Of a stretch of DNA of 64,000 bases, positions 1 through 7,960 are shown in pieces (the stretch's first letter is position 1; each line of letters starts with the position of its first letter). Source of the DNA: Saccharothrix coeruleofusca. GTDB taxonomy: Bacteria; Actinomycetota; Actinomycetes; Mycobacteriales; Pseudonocardiaceae. The DNA is taken from assembly GCF_014648515.1 (NCBI RefSeq), contig NZ_BMRG01000026.1, positions 844-64,843 on the forward strand, read 5' to 3'. Below the pieces are notes generated by a model that saw only the letters and a list, made by a program, of their open reading frames with translations, was not told where the DNA came from and ran no database searches. Made by a program: the position numbers and the translations under genes.

Positions 1-2080
1 GTCGTCCTTCGCCGACGAGGTCACCCGCGTCGCCCGCGAGGTCGGCACCGAGGGCAAGCTCGGCGGCCAGGCCGAGGTCGAGGGCGTGTCGGGCACCTGG
101 AAGCGGCTGACCGAGAACGTCAACGAGCTGGCGGGCAACCTGACCCGCCAGGTGCGCGCCATCGCGGCGGTGGCCACCGCGGTGACCGCGGGCGACCTGA
201 CCAGGCAGGTCACCGTGGACGCCTCCGGCGAGGTGGCCGAGCTCAAGGACAACATCAACCGGATGATCAGCAACCTCAAGGAGTCCACCAGGGCCAACCG
301 CGAGCAGGACTGGCTCAAGACCAACCTGGCCCGGCTGTCCGGGCAGATGCAGGGCCACCGCGACCTGCGCGCGATGGCGTCGCTGGTGATGAGCGAGCTG
401 ACCCCGCTGGTCTCCGCCCAGTACGGCGCGTTCTTCCTGGTCGCGGACGACTCCGAGGTGCTGGAGCTGACCGCGTCCTACGGCTACCGGCCGCGCGGCG
501 AGCGGCCGACCCGGTACGCGCCGGGCGAGTCGCTGGTCGGCCAGGTGGCGGTGGAGAAGAAGACGGTGCTGGTCACCGACGTGCCGCCGGGGTACGTGGA
601 GGTGAGCTCCGGGCTCGGCGCGGCGGCGCCCGCGAACCTGGTGATCGTGCCGGTGCTGTTCCAGGGCGAGACGCTGGGGGTGATCGAGCTCGGCTCGTTC
701 GGCGAGTTCAGCGACGTGCACCTGGACCTGCTCGACCAGCTCAAGGAGAACATCGGCGTCAACGTCAACACCATGCTGGCCAACGCCCGCACCGACAGCC
801 TGCTGGCCGAGTCGCAGCGGCTGACCGAGGAGCTGCGGGCGGGCTCGGTGGAGCTGGAGGCCAGGGCCCGGCAGCTGTCCTCGGCGTCGAAGTACAAGTC
901 GGAGTTCATGGCGAACATGTCGCACGAGCTGCGCACGCCGCTGAACAGCCTGCTGATCCTGGCCAAGCTGCTGGCCGACAACCTCGACGGCAACCTCAAC
1001 CCCAAGCAGGTGGAGTTCGCCAGGACCATCCACTCCTCCGGCACCGACCTGCTGCAGCTCATCGACGACATCCTGGACCTGACCAAGGTCGAGGCCGGGC
1101 ACATGCAGGTGCAGACCGACTCGGTGCGGGTGGCCGACGTGGTGGCCTACGTGGAGTCGCTGACCCGGCCGCTGGCCGCGGAGAAGGGGCTGGCCTTCGA
1201 CGTCACGGTGGACCCGGACGTGCCCGCCACCCTGCACACCGACGAGCACCGGCTGCAGCAGATCCTGCGCAACCTGCTGTCCAACGCGGTGAAGTTCACC
1301 CACGAGGGGGAGATCCGGCTGCGCATCCGCAGGTCGGGCGGCGCGGTCGCGTTCGACGTGCAGGACACCGGCATCGGCATCCCGGCCGAGAAGCTGTCGG
1401 TGATCTTCGAGGCGTTCCAGCAGGCCGACGGCACCACCAGCCGCAAGTACGGCGGCACCGGGCTGGGCCTGTCGATCAGCCGGGAGCTGGCCGCCCTGCT
1501 CGACGGCAGGCTGGACGTGCGCAGCGAACCGGGCTACGGCAGCACCTTCACGCTGTACCTGCCGCTGGTCGCGCAGGGCCAGGCGGCGGTGCCCGCGCCG
1601 GAGCCCGACGCGCTGCCCGAGCTGATCACCCCGGTCGACGAGCCGGTGGCCGAGGCGCTGGTCGCGCCCGCCGAGCTGCCGCCCGCGCCGCTGCGGTTCC
1701 ACGGCGAGAAGGTGCTCATCGTCGACGACGACCTGCGCAACGTGTTCGCGCTGACCAGCGTGCTGGAGCTGCACGGGTTGCAGGTCATCTACGCCGACAA
1801 CGGGATCACCGGGGTGCGGGCGCTGGAGCAGTACGACGACATCACGCTGGTCCTGATGGACATCATGATGCCGGAGCTGGACGGCAACGCCACGATGTCG
1901 GCGATCCGCGCCATGGACGGCTACGCCGACCTGCCGGTGATCGCGGTGACGGCCAAGGCGATGAAGGGGGACCGCGAGAAGAGCCTCGCCTCGGGCGCCA
2001 CCGACTACGTCACCAAGCCCGTGGACACCGACCACCTGCTCCGCCTGATCGCCTTCTACCTGGGCGTCGACCAGGACTAG
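1..2080 (+). CDS. Hybrid sensor histidine kinase (HAMP-GAF-HisKA-HATPase-REC), 5' truncated by window edge
   Basis: The reading frame is open from the first bases of the window, so the N-terminus lies upstream; the apparent GTG at 86 is internal. Visible order is HAMP-type repeats (motif NINRMISNL near the start), a GAF domain, a HisKA dimerisation domain with phospho-acceptor motif [10 protein letters not shown], a HATPase_c domain with N box [10 protein letters not shown] and G boxes DTGIGI and GGTGLGL, a Pro/Ala/Glu-rich linker, and a C-terminal receiver whose phospho-acceptor Asp sits in [13 protein letters not shown]. No membrane segment is visible in this part. Multi-HAMP cytoplasmic hybrid kinases of this build are common in actinomycetes. 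The STAS and RsbW-like genes just downstream suggest, by inference, that its output feeds partner-switching control. Confidence 0.93.
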   Translation, partial: SSFADEVTRVAREVGTEGKLGGQAEVEGVSGTWKRLTENVNELAGNLTRQVRAIAAVATAVTAGDLTRQVTVDASGEVAELKDNINRMISNLKESTRANREQDWLKTNLARLSGQMQGHRDLRAMASLVMSELTPLVSAQYGAFFLVADDSEVLELTASYGYRPRGERPTRYAPGESLVGQVAVEKKTVLVTDVPPGYVEVSSGLGAAAPANLVIVPVLFQGETLGVIELGSFGEFSDVHLDLLDQLKENIGVNVNTMLANARTDSLLAESQRLTEELRAGSVELEARARQLSSASKYKSEFMANMSHELRTPLNSLLILAKLLADNLDGNLNPKQVEFARTIHSSGTDLLQLIDDILDLTKVEAGHMQVQTDSVRVADVVAYVESLTRPLAAEKGLAFDVTVDPDVPATLHTDEHRLQQILRNLLSNAVKFTHEGEIRLRIRRSGGAVAFDVQDTGIGIPAEKLSVIFEAFQQADGTTSRKYGGTGLGLSISRELAALLDGRLDVRSEPGYGSTFTLYLPLVAQGQAAVPAPEPDALPELITPVDEPVAEALVAPAELPPAPLRFHGEKVLIVDDDLRNVFALTSVLELHGLQVIYADNGITGVRALEQYDDITLVLMDIMMPELDGNATMSAIRAMDGYADLPVIAVTAKAMKGDREKSLASGATDYVTKPVDTDHLLRLIAFYLGVDQD

Positions 2081-2096
2081 CAGGTGGGTGCGGCGG

Positions 2097-2423
2097 TCAC
2101 TGCGCGGTCGCGGAGGCGATCGTGTCGTGGATGCGCATGACCTCGGTCAGCTCGGTGAGGCGGAACAGCTTGTGCACCGAGGGCTGCAGGCAGGCCATCC
2201 GGAACTGGCCGCCCGCGGCGTCGAGGCGGCGGTGCCAGTCCAGCATCAGGGACAGGCCGGTGGTGTCCATGAACGGCACCCCGCTGAGGTCCACGACCAC
2301 CTGGCCGCCGGTTGTCCCTTCCAGGTGATCGGACAGCACCGGCACGGTGTCGGCGTCCAGCTCGCCCTCCACCGCGACGACGGTCCAGCTCCCCCGGACC
2401 TCACTGCGCACCTGCAAGTCCAT
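2097..2423 (-). CDS. STAS-domain anti-sigma factor antagonist
   Basis: A 108-aa protein that is a single STAS domain. The conserved segment VVVDLSGVPFMDTTGLSLM holds the loop whose Thr/Ser is phosphorylated by RsbW-type kinases in SpoIIAA/RsbV relatives. I chose the ATG at 2423 because a GGAGAGG ribosome binding site lies 9 bases upstream; the longer open frame upstream has no domain content. It is transcribed convergently with the hybrid kinase and divergently from the RsbW-like ATPase gene, its likely partner. In this family the unphosphorylated antagonist binds the anti-sigma factor and frees the sigma factor. Which sigma factor is involved cannot be seen here. Confidence 0.9.
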   Translation of the reverse strand: MDLQVRSEVRGSWTVVAVEGELDADTVPVLSDHLEGTTGGQVVVDLSGVPFMDTTGLSLMLDWHRRLDAAGGQFRMACLQPSVHKLFRLTELTEVMRIHDTIASATAQ

Positions 2424-2559
2424 CACACCGAGCCTCTCCGCACGACGGGGTGCCGTGCCGCCACAGATCGTGCAACACGACGACCCAGGGCGCGACCACT
2501 GGGTGGTGGAAGAGACCGATGTGCGACCATGCGGTGACAGCCGATCAACGGGAGCGGAT

Positions 2560-2943
2560 GTGCGGAACGAGCCAGCGGCTGCGATCGCGGTGACGTTGCC
2601 CGCCGAGGGCGGTTCGTCGGCGCGGGCGCGTCGGGTGGTGGCGGAGGCGGCGGGCGCCTGGGGCCTGTCCGACGACCTGGCCGACGACGCGGCGCTGGTG
2701 GTGACCGAACTGGTGTCCAACGGCGTGGACCACGCCTCGGGGCCACTGGGGTTGACCGTGTCGCGCACGGCGGCGGGGATGCGCATCGAGGTGTCCGACA
2801 CCTCGTCGGCGATGCCGCAGCCGCGCCCGGTGCAGGTGGACTCGGCGCGCGGGCGCGGCCTGCTCATCGTCGCGGCGCTGGGCAGTTCGTGGGGGGCGGA
2901 GCCGACGCCGAGCGGCAAGGTGGTCTGGGTGGAGCTGGGCTGA
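2560..2943 (+). CDS. RsbW-like ATP-binding protein (HATPase_c, anti-sigma/serine kinase type)
   Basis: A 127-aa stand-alone GHKL ATPase domain. The N box is ELVSNGVDHA, and the later G-box segments VSDTS and RGRGLLIVAALG form the ATP lid. Stand-alone domains of this kind in actinomycetes act as anti-sigma factors or serine kinases on STAS proteins. I start at GTG 2560, preceded by GGGAG about 6 bases upstream; another in-frame GTG at 2521 has no clear ribosome binding site. The divergent neighbour on the left is a STAS protein and another STAS gene lies at 4092, so a partner-switching role is a reasonable inference. Confidence 0.85.
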   Translation: MRNEPAAAIAVTLPAEGGSSARARRVVAEAAGAWGLSDDLADDAALVVTELVSNGVDHASGPLGLTVSRTAAGMRIEVSDTSSAMPQPRPVQVDSARGRGLLIVAALGSSWGAEPTPSGKVVWVELG

Positions 2944-3086
2944 CGCCGGTGCTCGGCCCGCACCCGCGCGGTCGTGTCACGCACCGCCTCGGCCCCACCG
3001 GTAGGGTGACACCGGGTTCGCGATCACGGGCACTCCTCCTGGGGTCCGGATCGCCGTGCGTTTCGGAAATTTCCCGTCTTCCAGTG

Positions 3087-3112
3087 GTTTGACCTCACCG
3101 ACGAGTGGGAAT
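3087..3112 (+). promoter_or_regulatory. Candidate SigB/SigF-type stress promoter upstream of the Ppx/GppA gene
   Basis: GTTT at 3087-3090, then 16 bases, then GGGAAT at 3107-3112. This resembles the actinobacterial general-stress consensus GTTT-N14-17-GGGTAT with two -10 mismatches. It lies 46 bases before the chosen ATG at 3159. Motif match only. Confidence 0.35.
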
Positions 3113-3158
3113 CCCGCTTCAGCTCTCAAGTCGGTGGCGGTCGAGCAGGGGCGGTGGC

Positions 3159-4079
3159 ATGTCCGGAAGACCAGGTCGGGTGGGTGTCCTCGACGTCGGC
3201 TGCTTCAGCGCCCACCTGCTGGTGGTCGACGGGTCGCCGCTGCACCCCGTGCTGTCGCACAAGACCAGGCTGCGCCTGGACCTGGCGCTGGACGAACACA
3301 ACCGCATCACCCGCGCGGGGCTGGACCAGCTCGTGCTCGCCGTGCGGGAGGCCGGGCGCACGGCCCGGCGCGAGCGCGTGCCGCTGCTGGTCCCGTTCGC
3401 GACCTCCGTCATCCGCGACGCCCCCAACCGCGCCGAGGTGCTCGCCGAGATCCACCGCGGCACCGGCATCGCGCTGCGGGTGTTCAGCGGCGAGGAGGAG
3501 GCGCGGCTGGCCTACGTGGCGGCCCGCCACTGGTACGGCTGGTCGGCGGGCCCGCTGGCGGTGCTGGACGTGGGCGGCGGCACGGTGGAGTTCGCCGCGG
3601 GCGAGGCGGGCCAGCCGCGCGTGGTGCGGTCGCTGCCGCTGGGCGCGCGCACCCTGGCCCGCTCCAGCGCCGACCCCGCCCTGGTGCGCGACCGGGTGCG
3701 CGCGGGACTGGCGGACGTGGACGTGCGCGGCCACCGCGGGGTGGCCTGCTCGAAGGTGTTCCAGCAGTTGGCCAGGTTGACAGGTGCCCGGCCCCAGCGG
3801 GACGGCCCGCACGTGCCGCGCGTGCTGCGGCTGGCCGACCTGCGCCGGTGGGCGCCCCGGCTGGCCGCGATGCCCGCCCGCAAGCGGGCCCGGCTGCCCG
3901 GCATCTCGCCGCACCGGGCGGCCCAGTCGGCGGCGGGCGCGGTGGTCGCCGAGGCGCTGATGGCGGTGACCGGCCACGACGTGGTGGACATCTGCCCCTG
4001 GTCCACCAGGGAGGGGCTGCTGCTGAGCCTGCAGGACGAGGCGCCGGGCAGCGATGACGAGATCTGCTGGGTGGCGTGA
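3159..4079 (+). CDS. Ppx/GppA family exopolyphosphatase-like phosphatase
   Basis: A 306-aa member of the ASKHA-fold Ppx/GppA family, which hydrolyses polyphosphate or pppGpp. The first phosphate loop is VGVLDVGCFSAHLLVVDG near the N-terminus, the second is AVLDVGGGTVEFAAG, and the catalytic-site Glu region reads VFSGEEEARLAYV. The usual G-S of the first loop is replaced by G-C-F-S, as in the short actinobacterial branch. The start at ATG 3159 is preceded by AGGGG; a longer frame to 3105 adds only low-quality sequence. The next gene, a STAS protein, starts 12 bases after the stop, so the two are probably co-transcribed. A SigB-like promoter lies upstream. The true substrate is not predictable. 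Confidence 0.88.
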   Translation: MSGRPGRVGVLDVGCFSAHLLVVDGSPLHPVLSHKTRLRLDLALDEHNRITRAGLDQLVLAVREAGRTARRERVPLLVPFATSVIRDAPNRAEVLAEIHRGTGIALRVFSGEEEARLAYVAARHWYGWSAGPLAVLDVGGGTVEFAAGEAGQPRVVRSLPLGARTLARSSADPALVRDRVRAGLADVDVRGHRGVACSKVFQQLARLTGARPQRDGPHVPRVLRLADLRRWAPRLAAMPARKRARLPGISPHRAAQSAAGAVVAEALMAVTGHDVVDICPWSTREGLLLSLQDEAPGSDDEICWVA

Positions 4080-4091
4080 GAGGAAGCGTTG

Positions 4092-4487
4092 ATGCTGGCG
4101 TTGTCGGTCGTGACCCACCGCACGGGGTGCGCGGTGGTGGGGGTGACCGGGGAGATCGACCTCACGGGAGCGCGCAAGGTGCTGGACAAGCTCGACCGGC
4201 TCATCGCCGAGGGCCGCAACCGGATCGTGCTGGACATGTCCGGGGTGGCCTTCTGCGGCGCGCAGGCGATGAGCGCGCTGGTGCGCACGCGGGCGCGGGC
4301 GCAGCGGGAGGGCGGCTGGCTGCGGCTGGCGGCCGTGCCGCCGCACGTGCGCCGGGTGTTCGAGCGCACCGACCTGGACCGGCTGTTCCCCCGCTACCCC
4401 GACGCGGCCGCCGCGGTGTCCGGCCGGGCGGTGCCCGCCCCGGCAGGCCAGGGGTCGCCGCGCCGCTCGGCGGGGGCGGCGCGGTGA
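4092..4487 (+). CDS. STAS-domain anti-sigma factor antagonist (second)
   Basis: A 131-aa STAS protein with the typical core IVLDMSGVAFCGAQAMSALV. The position normally carrying the phosphorylated Ser/Thr is in the FCGAQAM loop, where the usual D-S/T-S/T-G is changed to C-G-A-Q. It may therefore not be a kinase substrate, or may use another residue. GAGAGGAAG lies 7-12 bases before ATG 4092. The C-terminal 20 residues are Pro/Ala/Arg-rich. Its stop overlaps the GTG of the following SRPBCC-like gene (GTGA), so the two are translationally coupled. Confidence 0.85.
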   Translation: MLALSVVTHRTGCAVVGVTGEIDLTGARKVLDKLDRLIAEGRNRIVLDMSGVAFCGAQAMSALVRTRARAQREGGWLRLAAVPPHVRRVFERTDLDRLFPRYPDAAAAVSGRAVPAPAGQGSPRRSAGAAR

Positions 4488-4855
4488 CGCCGGCGCGGGC
4501 CCGCCGTGACATCGCCGCGCTGCCCGACCTGGTCTTCGCCACCGCCGCCGAGCCCGAGCGGCTGGCCTCGTGGCTGCCCGAACCACTGGGCGTGCTCGGC
4601 CGCAACGACGACGTGCTGATCCTGAGCTGCCACGACAAGCCGAGGCAGTACCGGCTGGCCGCCGACTTCGACCGGCTGCTGCTGGTGTTCCAGCCGCTGG
4701 CCGAGGACGGCTGCGGCGCGCGGCTGCGGGTGGAGCTGGCGGGGGCGGCGGGCAGCGTGGCCGAGCTGGAGCTGGACCGCCCCGACGGCGAGCTGGCCGC
4801 CCGGCTGCTGGAGGCGCTGGGGAAAGAGGTTGAGCGCGCCTTCACCGACGGCTGA
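4484..4855 (+). CDS. SRPBCC/START-like small protein
   Basis: A 123-aa protein with N-terminal DLVFATAAEPERLASWLP, the usual opening of SRPBCC (START/polyketide-cyclase-like) ligand-binding folds. The rest is alternating beta-strands and a C-terminal helix (LLEALGKEVERAF). No catalytic residues are recognisable. It starts at a GTG overlapping the stop of the STAS gene, which suggests that it belongs to the same signalling operon. It is rather short for the family (usually 140-160 aa). The family call rests on fold-like pattern only, so it is moderate. Confidence 0.6.
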   Translation: MTPARARRDIAALPDLVFATAAEPERLASWLPEPLGVLGRNDDVLILSCHDKPRQYRLAADFDRLLLVFQPLAEDGCGARLRVELAGAAGSVAELELDRPDGELAARLLEALGKEVERAFTDG

Positions 4856-4865
4856 TCATCAGCGC

Positions 4866-5384
4866 GTGGAGATCCGCGAGGCCGTCGCCGCCGACCTGCC
4901 CCTGCTGCCGCCGATCGAGGTCGCCTCGGGCGAGGCGTTCCGCGAGATCGGGATGCCCTGGATCGCCGACGACGAGCCGATGCCCCTGGCGGTGCTGGAG
5001 CGCTCGCGGGTGTGGGTGGCCCTCGACCCGCACCCGGTCGCCTGGGTCGCCGTCGAGGTGGTCGACGGCAACGCCCACGTCGAGCAGATCAGCGTGCACC
5101 CCGATCACGCGCGCAAGCGGATCGGGGCGGCGCTGCTGGACCGGGTGCGGCGGTGGGCGGCGGACGAGGGCCTGGCCGCGGTGACCCTGACGACGTTCCG
5201 CGACGTGCCGTGGAACGCCCCCTACTACCGGCGGCTGGGCTTCGAGGAGATCACCGAGCCGACACCGGGCCTGCGCGCGGTGGTGACCGCCGAGGCCGCG
5301 CGCGGGCTGGACCCGGCGACGCGCGTGTGCCTGCGCCGCCCGGTCGCCCCGCCGACCGCGACCGAGGCCGAACCCGCGATGTGA
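4866..5384 (+). CDS. GNAT family N-acetyltransferase
   Basis: A 172-aa GNAT protein. Motif A, which binds acetyl-CoA, reads ISVHPDHARKRIGAALLDR. The C-terminal half has the typical NAPYYRRLGFEEI segment. The open frame reaches a TTG at 4830, but its only purine-rich sequence abuts that codon, so I prefer GTG 4866; no start has an ideal ribosome binding site. It follows the SRPBCC-like gene in the same direction and may be read through from it. The acceptor substrate is unknown. Confidence 0.85.
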   Translation: MEIREAVAADLPLLPPIEVASGEAFREIGMPWIADDEPMPLAVLERSRVWVALDPHPVAWVAVEVVDGNAHVEQISVHPDHARKRIGAALLDRVRRWAADEGLAAVTLTTFRDVPWNAPYYRRLGFEEITEPTPGLRAVVTAEAARGLDPATRVCLRRPVAPPTATEAEPAM

Positions 5385-5435
5385 TCGGAACCACGTCGAC
5401 TGATTCACGCCGCAGCGTCCGGCAAAATCGATCGA

Positions 5436-6152
5436 GTGACTCCTCCACTACTCCTAGTGCCCGGCGCGGGCGGCACGGTTCGCGCCAATTTCGGCTCGAC
5501 CGTCCCGGCGCTGTCGCGCGGCCGCCAGGTCATCGGCGTGGACCACCCCGGCCCGGAGGTCGCGGGCAGGCTGGAGCTGGACGACCTGGCCGACCGGCTG
5601 GTGGCCGCCGCGGGCCCGGCCGAGGAGTTCGCGGTGCTGGGCTTCTCCCTGGGCTGCGCGGTGGCCGTGCGCGCGGCGGTCCGCCACCCCGACCGCGTCC
5701 GCGCGCTGGTGCTCACCGCCGGGTTGGACAAGGTGGACGCGGAGACCGACGCGCGGCTGGCCCGCTGGCAGCGGCTGCTGCGCGGCGACCGCGCCGAGCT
5801 GGCCAGGTTCCTGGTGTCGACCGCGCTGGGCGAGCCGTTCCAGCGCGGCATGGACCCCGTGCAGCTGGCCGGGTTGGAGGAGCTGATCGCGGCCACCGTG
5901 CCCGAGGGCTCCGAGCCGCAGGTCGACCTGGTGCGGCGGGTCGACCTCACCGACGACGCCCCGCGCGTCGCGGTGCCGACCCTGGTCATCGGCACCAAGC
6001 ACGACCGGCTCATCACCCCGGCCCGCACCCGCGCGCTGGCCGACGCGATCCCCGGCGCCCGCTGGGCCGAGCTGGCCACCGGGCACGCCCCCGCCCTGGA
6101 AGCGCCCCGCGAGTGGGTGGCGCTGGTGGAGGGCTTCCTGGCGGAGATCTGA
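5436..6152 (+). CDS. Alpha/beta hydrolase
   Basis: A 238-aa alpha/beta-hydrolase. The oxyanion-hole region is LLLVPGAGGTVRANF near the N-terminus and the nucleophile elbow is GFSLGCA, with Ser in the G-x-S-x-G position. The acid lies near GTKHDRLITPART, and the catalytic His in ATGHAPALEAP close to the C-terminus. All three triad residues are therefore present. It starts at GTG 5436. The family covers esterases, lipases and C-C hydrolases, and the substrate cannot be told. The HAD gene follows after 40 bases containing a strong hairpin. Confidence 0.87.
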   Translation: MTPPLLLVPGAGGTVRANFGSTVPALSRGRQVIGVDHPGPEVAGRLELDDLADRLVAAAGPAEEFAVLGFSLGCAVAVRAAVRHPDRVRALVLTAGLDKVDAETDARLARWQRLLRGDRAELARFLVSTALGEPFQRGMDPVQLAGLEELIAATVPEGSEPQVDLVRRVDLTDDAPRVAVPTLVIGTKHDRLITPARTRALADAIPGARWAELATGHAPALEAPREWVALVEGFLAEI

Positions 6153-6169
6153 ACCGGTTTGGTCCTGCG

Positions 6170-6191
6170 CCGCTCGGGCTAACCCGAGCGG
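6170..6191 (+). promoter_or_regulatory. 9-bp stem hairpin directly before the HAD start codon
   Basis: CCGCTCGGG (6170-6178), loop CTAA, CCCGAGCGG (6183-6191): a perfect 9-bp inverted repeat ending one base before ATG 6193. It could terminate transcription of the hydrolase gene, act as an operator, or fold over the ribosome entry site of the HAD gene. There is no T-tract. Confidence 0.5.
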
Positions 6192-6192
6192 T

Positions 6193-6843
6193 ATGACCAA
6201 CACGCTCGTCCTCGACGTGGACGGCACGCTGGTGGACACCAACTACCACCACGCCGTCGCCTGGTTCCGCGCGTTCCGCCGCCACGGCCTGACCGTGCCC
6301 ACCTGGAAGCTGCACCGCGCCATCGGCATGGGCGGCGACAAGCTGGTCGCCGCCGTCGCCGGGCAGCGGGTGGAGGACGAGCGCGGCGACGACCTGCGCG
6401 CGGCGTGGGAAGAGGAGTTCGAGCCGATGCTGGCCGAGGTCCAGCCGCTGGAGGGCGCGCACCGGCTGCTCGCCGCCGCCGCCGAGCAGGACCTGGCCGT
6501 GGTGCTGGCCAGCTCCGGCAAGAAGCACCACGTCGACCACTACCTGGACCTGCTCGACGCCCGCGACTTCGCCGCCACCTCCTCCGACGAGGTCGCCGAG
6601 AGCAAGCCCGCCCCCGACTTGATCGAGGTCGCGCTGCGCAAGGTGGACGCGGGGCGCGCGGTCGTCATCGGCGACTCGGTGTGGGACTGCGACGCCGCCC
6701 GCAAGGCCATGCTGCCGGTGGTGGGCCTGCTCACCGGCGGGTTCGCCGAGGCCGAACTGCTGGAGCGCGGCGCGACCGCCGTCTACCAGGAACTCGACGC
6801 CCTGCGCGCCGACCTGACCGACCTCCCCTTCGCCGACGTCTAG
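6193..6843 (+). CDS. HAD family hydrolase (beta-phosphoglucomutase/phosphatase-like)
   Basis: A 216-aa haloacid-dehalogenase superfamily protein. Motif I is LDVDGTLVDT (nucleophile Asp and general-acid Asp), motif II is VVLASSGKK, motif III Lys lies in ESKPAPDL, and motif IV is VIGDSVWDC. An alpha-helical cap lies between motifs I and II, as in the phosphoglycolate phosphatase and beta-phosphoglucomutase branch. The start ATG sits directly behind a 9-bp hairpin and has no free Shine-Dalgarno, which hints at controlled or weak translation. The substrate is probably a small phosphorylated metabolite, not predictable further. Confidence 0.88.
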   Translation: MTNTLVLDVDGTLVDTNYHHAVAWFRAFRRHGLTVPTWKLHRAIGMGGDKLVAAVAGQRVEDERGDDLRAAWEEEFEPMLAEVQPLEGAHRLLAAAAEQDLAVVLASSGKKHHVDHYLDLLDARDFAATSSDEVAESKPAPDLIEVALRKVDAGRAVVIGDSVWDCDAARKAMLPVVGLLTGGFAEAELLERGATAVYQELDALRADLTDLPFADV

Positions 6844-6967
6844 AGGTCCGGACGCCTCCACCCCATGCCACCGGTCACCGGTCACCCGCCCGCTCGACCG
6901 GCCGAGGACATCCTCCCAACCGACCACCGCGCCGGAGCCAGGTCAATCCAACACAGGAGGTACTGCC

Positions 6968-7930
6968 ATGCGCATCGGGTACACGCTCATGACCGAGCAG
7001 GCCGGGCCGCGGGCGCTGGTGGAGCACGCCGGGCTCGCCGAGCAGGCCGGGTTCGACTTCGAGGTGATCAGCGACCACTACTTCCCGTGGTTGGAGGAGC
7101 AGGGGCACGCCCCGTACGCGTGGAGCGTGCTGGGCGCGGTCAGCCAGGTCACCGAGCGGGTCGAGCTGATGACCTACGTGACCTGCCCGACCGTGCGCTA
7201 CCACCCGGCGGTGGTCGCCCAGAAGGCGGCGACCGTGCAGCTGCTGTCGCAGGGCCGGTTCACCCTGGGGCTGGGCGCGGGTGAGAACCTCAACGAGCAC
7301 GTGGTCGGGGGCGGTTGGCCGCCGGTGAACGTGCGCCACGAGATGCTGCGCGAGGCGGTCGAGATCATCTCCCTGCTGTTCGACGGCGGCTACGTCAACT
7401 ACTCGGGCGAGCACTTCCGGGTGGACTCGGCCAAGCTGTGGGACCTGCCCGAGCAGCGCGTGCCGATCGGGGTCGCGGTCTCCGGCGGCCAGTCGGTGCG
7501 CCAGTTCGCCCCGCTCGCCGACGTGATGATCACCACCGAGCCGGACGCCGAGCTGTGCCGGGAGTGGGACGTGTTCCAGGGCGACGGGACCGGGGCCCGC
7601 AAGGTGGGCCAGCTGCCGATCTGCTGGGACCGCGACCGGGACGCCGCGGTGGCGCGGGCGCACGAGCAGTTCCGCTGGTTCGGCGGCGGCTGGAAGGTCA
7701 ACTCCGAGCTGCCCGGTCCGGCCGGGTTCGCGGGCGCCACCCAGTTCGTGCGGCCGGAGGACGTGGCCGAGAGCATCCCGTGCGGCCCGGAGGTCGGGCC
7801 GATCGTCGAGGCGGTCGGGCAGTTCCGCGACGCGGGCTTCACCGACCTGGCGCTGATCCAGATCGGCGGCGAGCACCAGCGGGAGTTCCTGGACTTCGCC
7901 AAGGGCGAGCTGCTGCCCGCGGTGAACTGA
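6968..7930 (+). CDS. F420-dependent LLM-class oxidoreductase (glucose-6-phosphate dehydrogenase-like)
   Basis: A 320-aa luciferase-like TIM-barrel protein of the TIGR03557 type. The N-terminus IGYTLMTEQAGPRALVEHA, the segment DFEVISDHYFPW and the loop GLGAGENLNEHVVG match the F420-dependent G6PDH-like branch, where His and Trp near DHYFPW sit at the deazaflavin. It would oxidise a sugar phosphate or alcohol-type substrate with coenzyme F420. A very good ribosome binding site, AGGAGG, precedes ATG 6968. It ends at a hairpin shared with the convergent kinase gene. Confidence 0.88.
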   Translation: MRIGYTLMTEQAGPRALVEHAGLAEQAGFDFEVISDHYFPWLEEQGHAPYAWSVLGAVSQVTERVELMTYVTCPTVRYHPAVVAQKAATVQLLSQGRFTLGLGAGENLNEHVVGGGWPPVNVRHEMLREAVEIISLLFDGGYVNYSGEHFRVDSAKLWDLPEQRVPIGVAVSGGQSVRQFAPLADVMITTEPDAELCREWDVFQGDGTGARKVGQLPICWDRDRDAAVARAHEQFRWFGGGWKVNSELPGPAGFAGATQFVRPEDVAESIPCGPEVGPIVEAVGQFRDAGFTDLALIQIGGEHQREFLDFAKGELLPAVN

Positions 7931-7935
7931 CCCGG

Positions 7936-7960
7936 CTCCGCCAGGGCGGGTGTGGCGGAG
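7936..7960. terminator. Bidirectional hairpin terminator between convergent genes
   Basis: CTCCGCCA (7936-7943) and TGGCGGAG (7953-7960) form a perfect 8-bp stem with a 9-base loop. It fills the 30-base gap between two convergent stop codons and can serve both strands. Confidence 0.6.
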
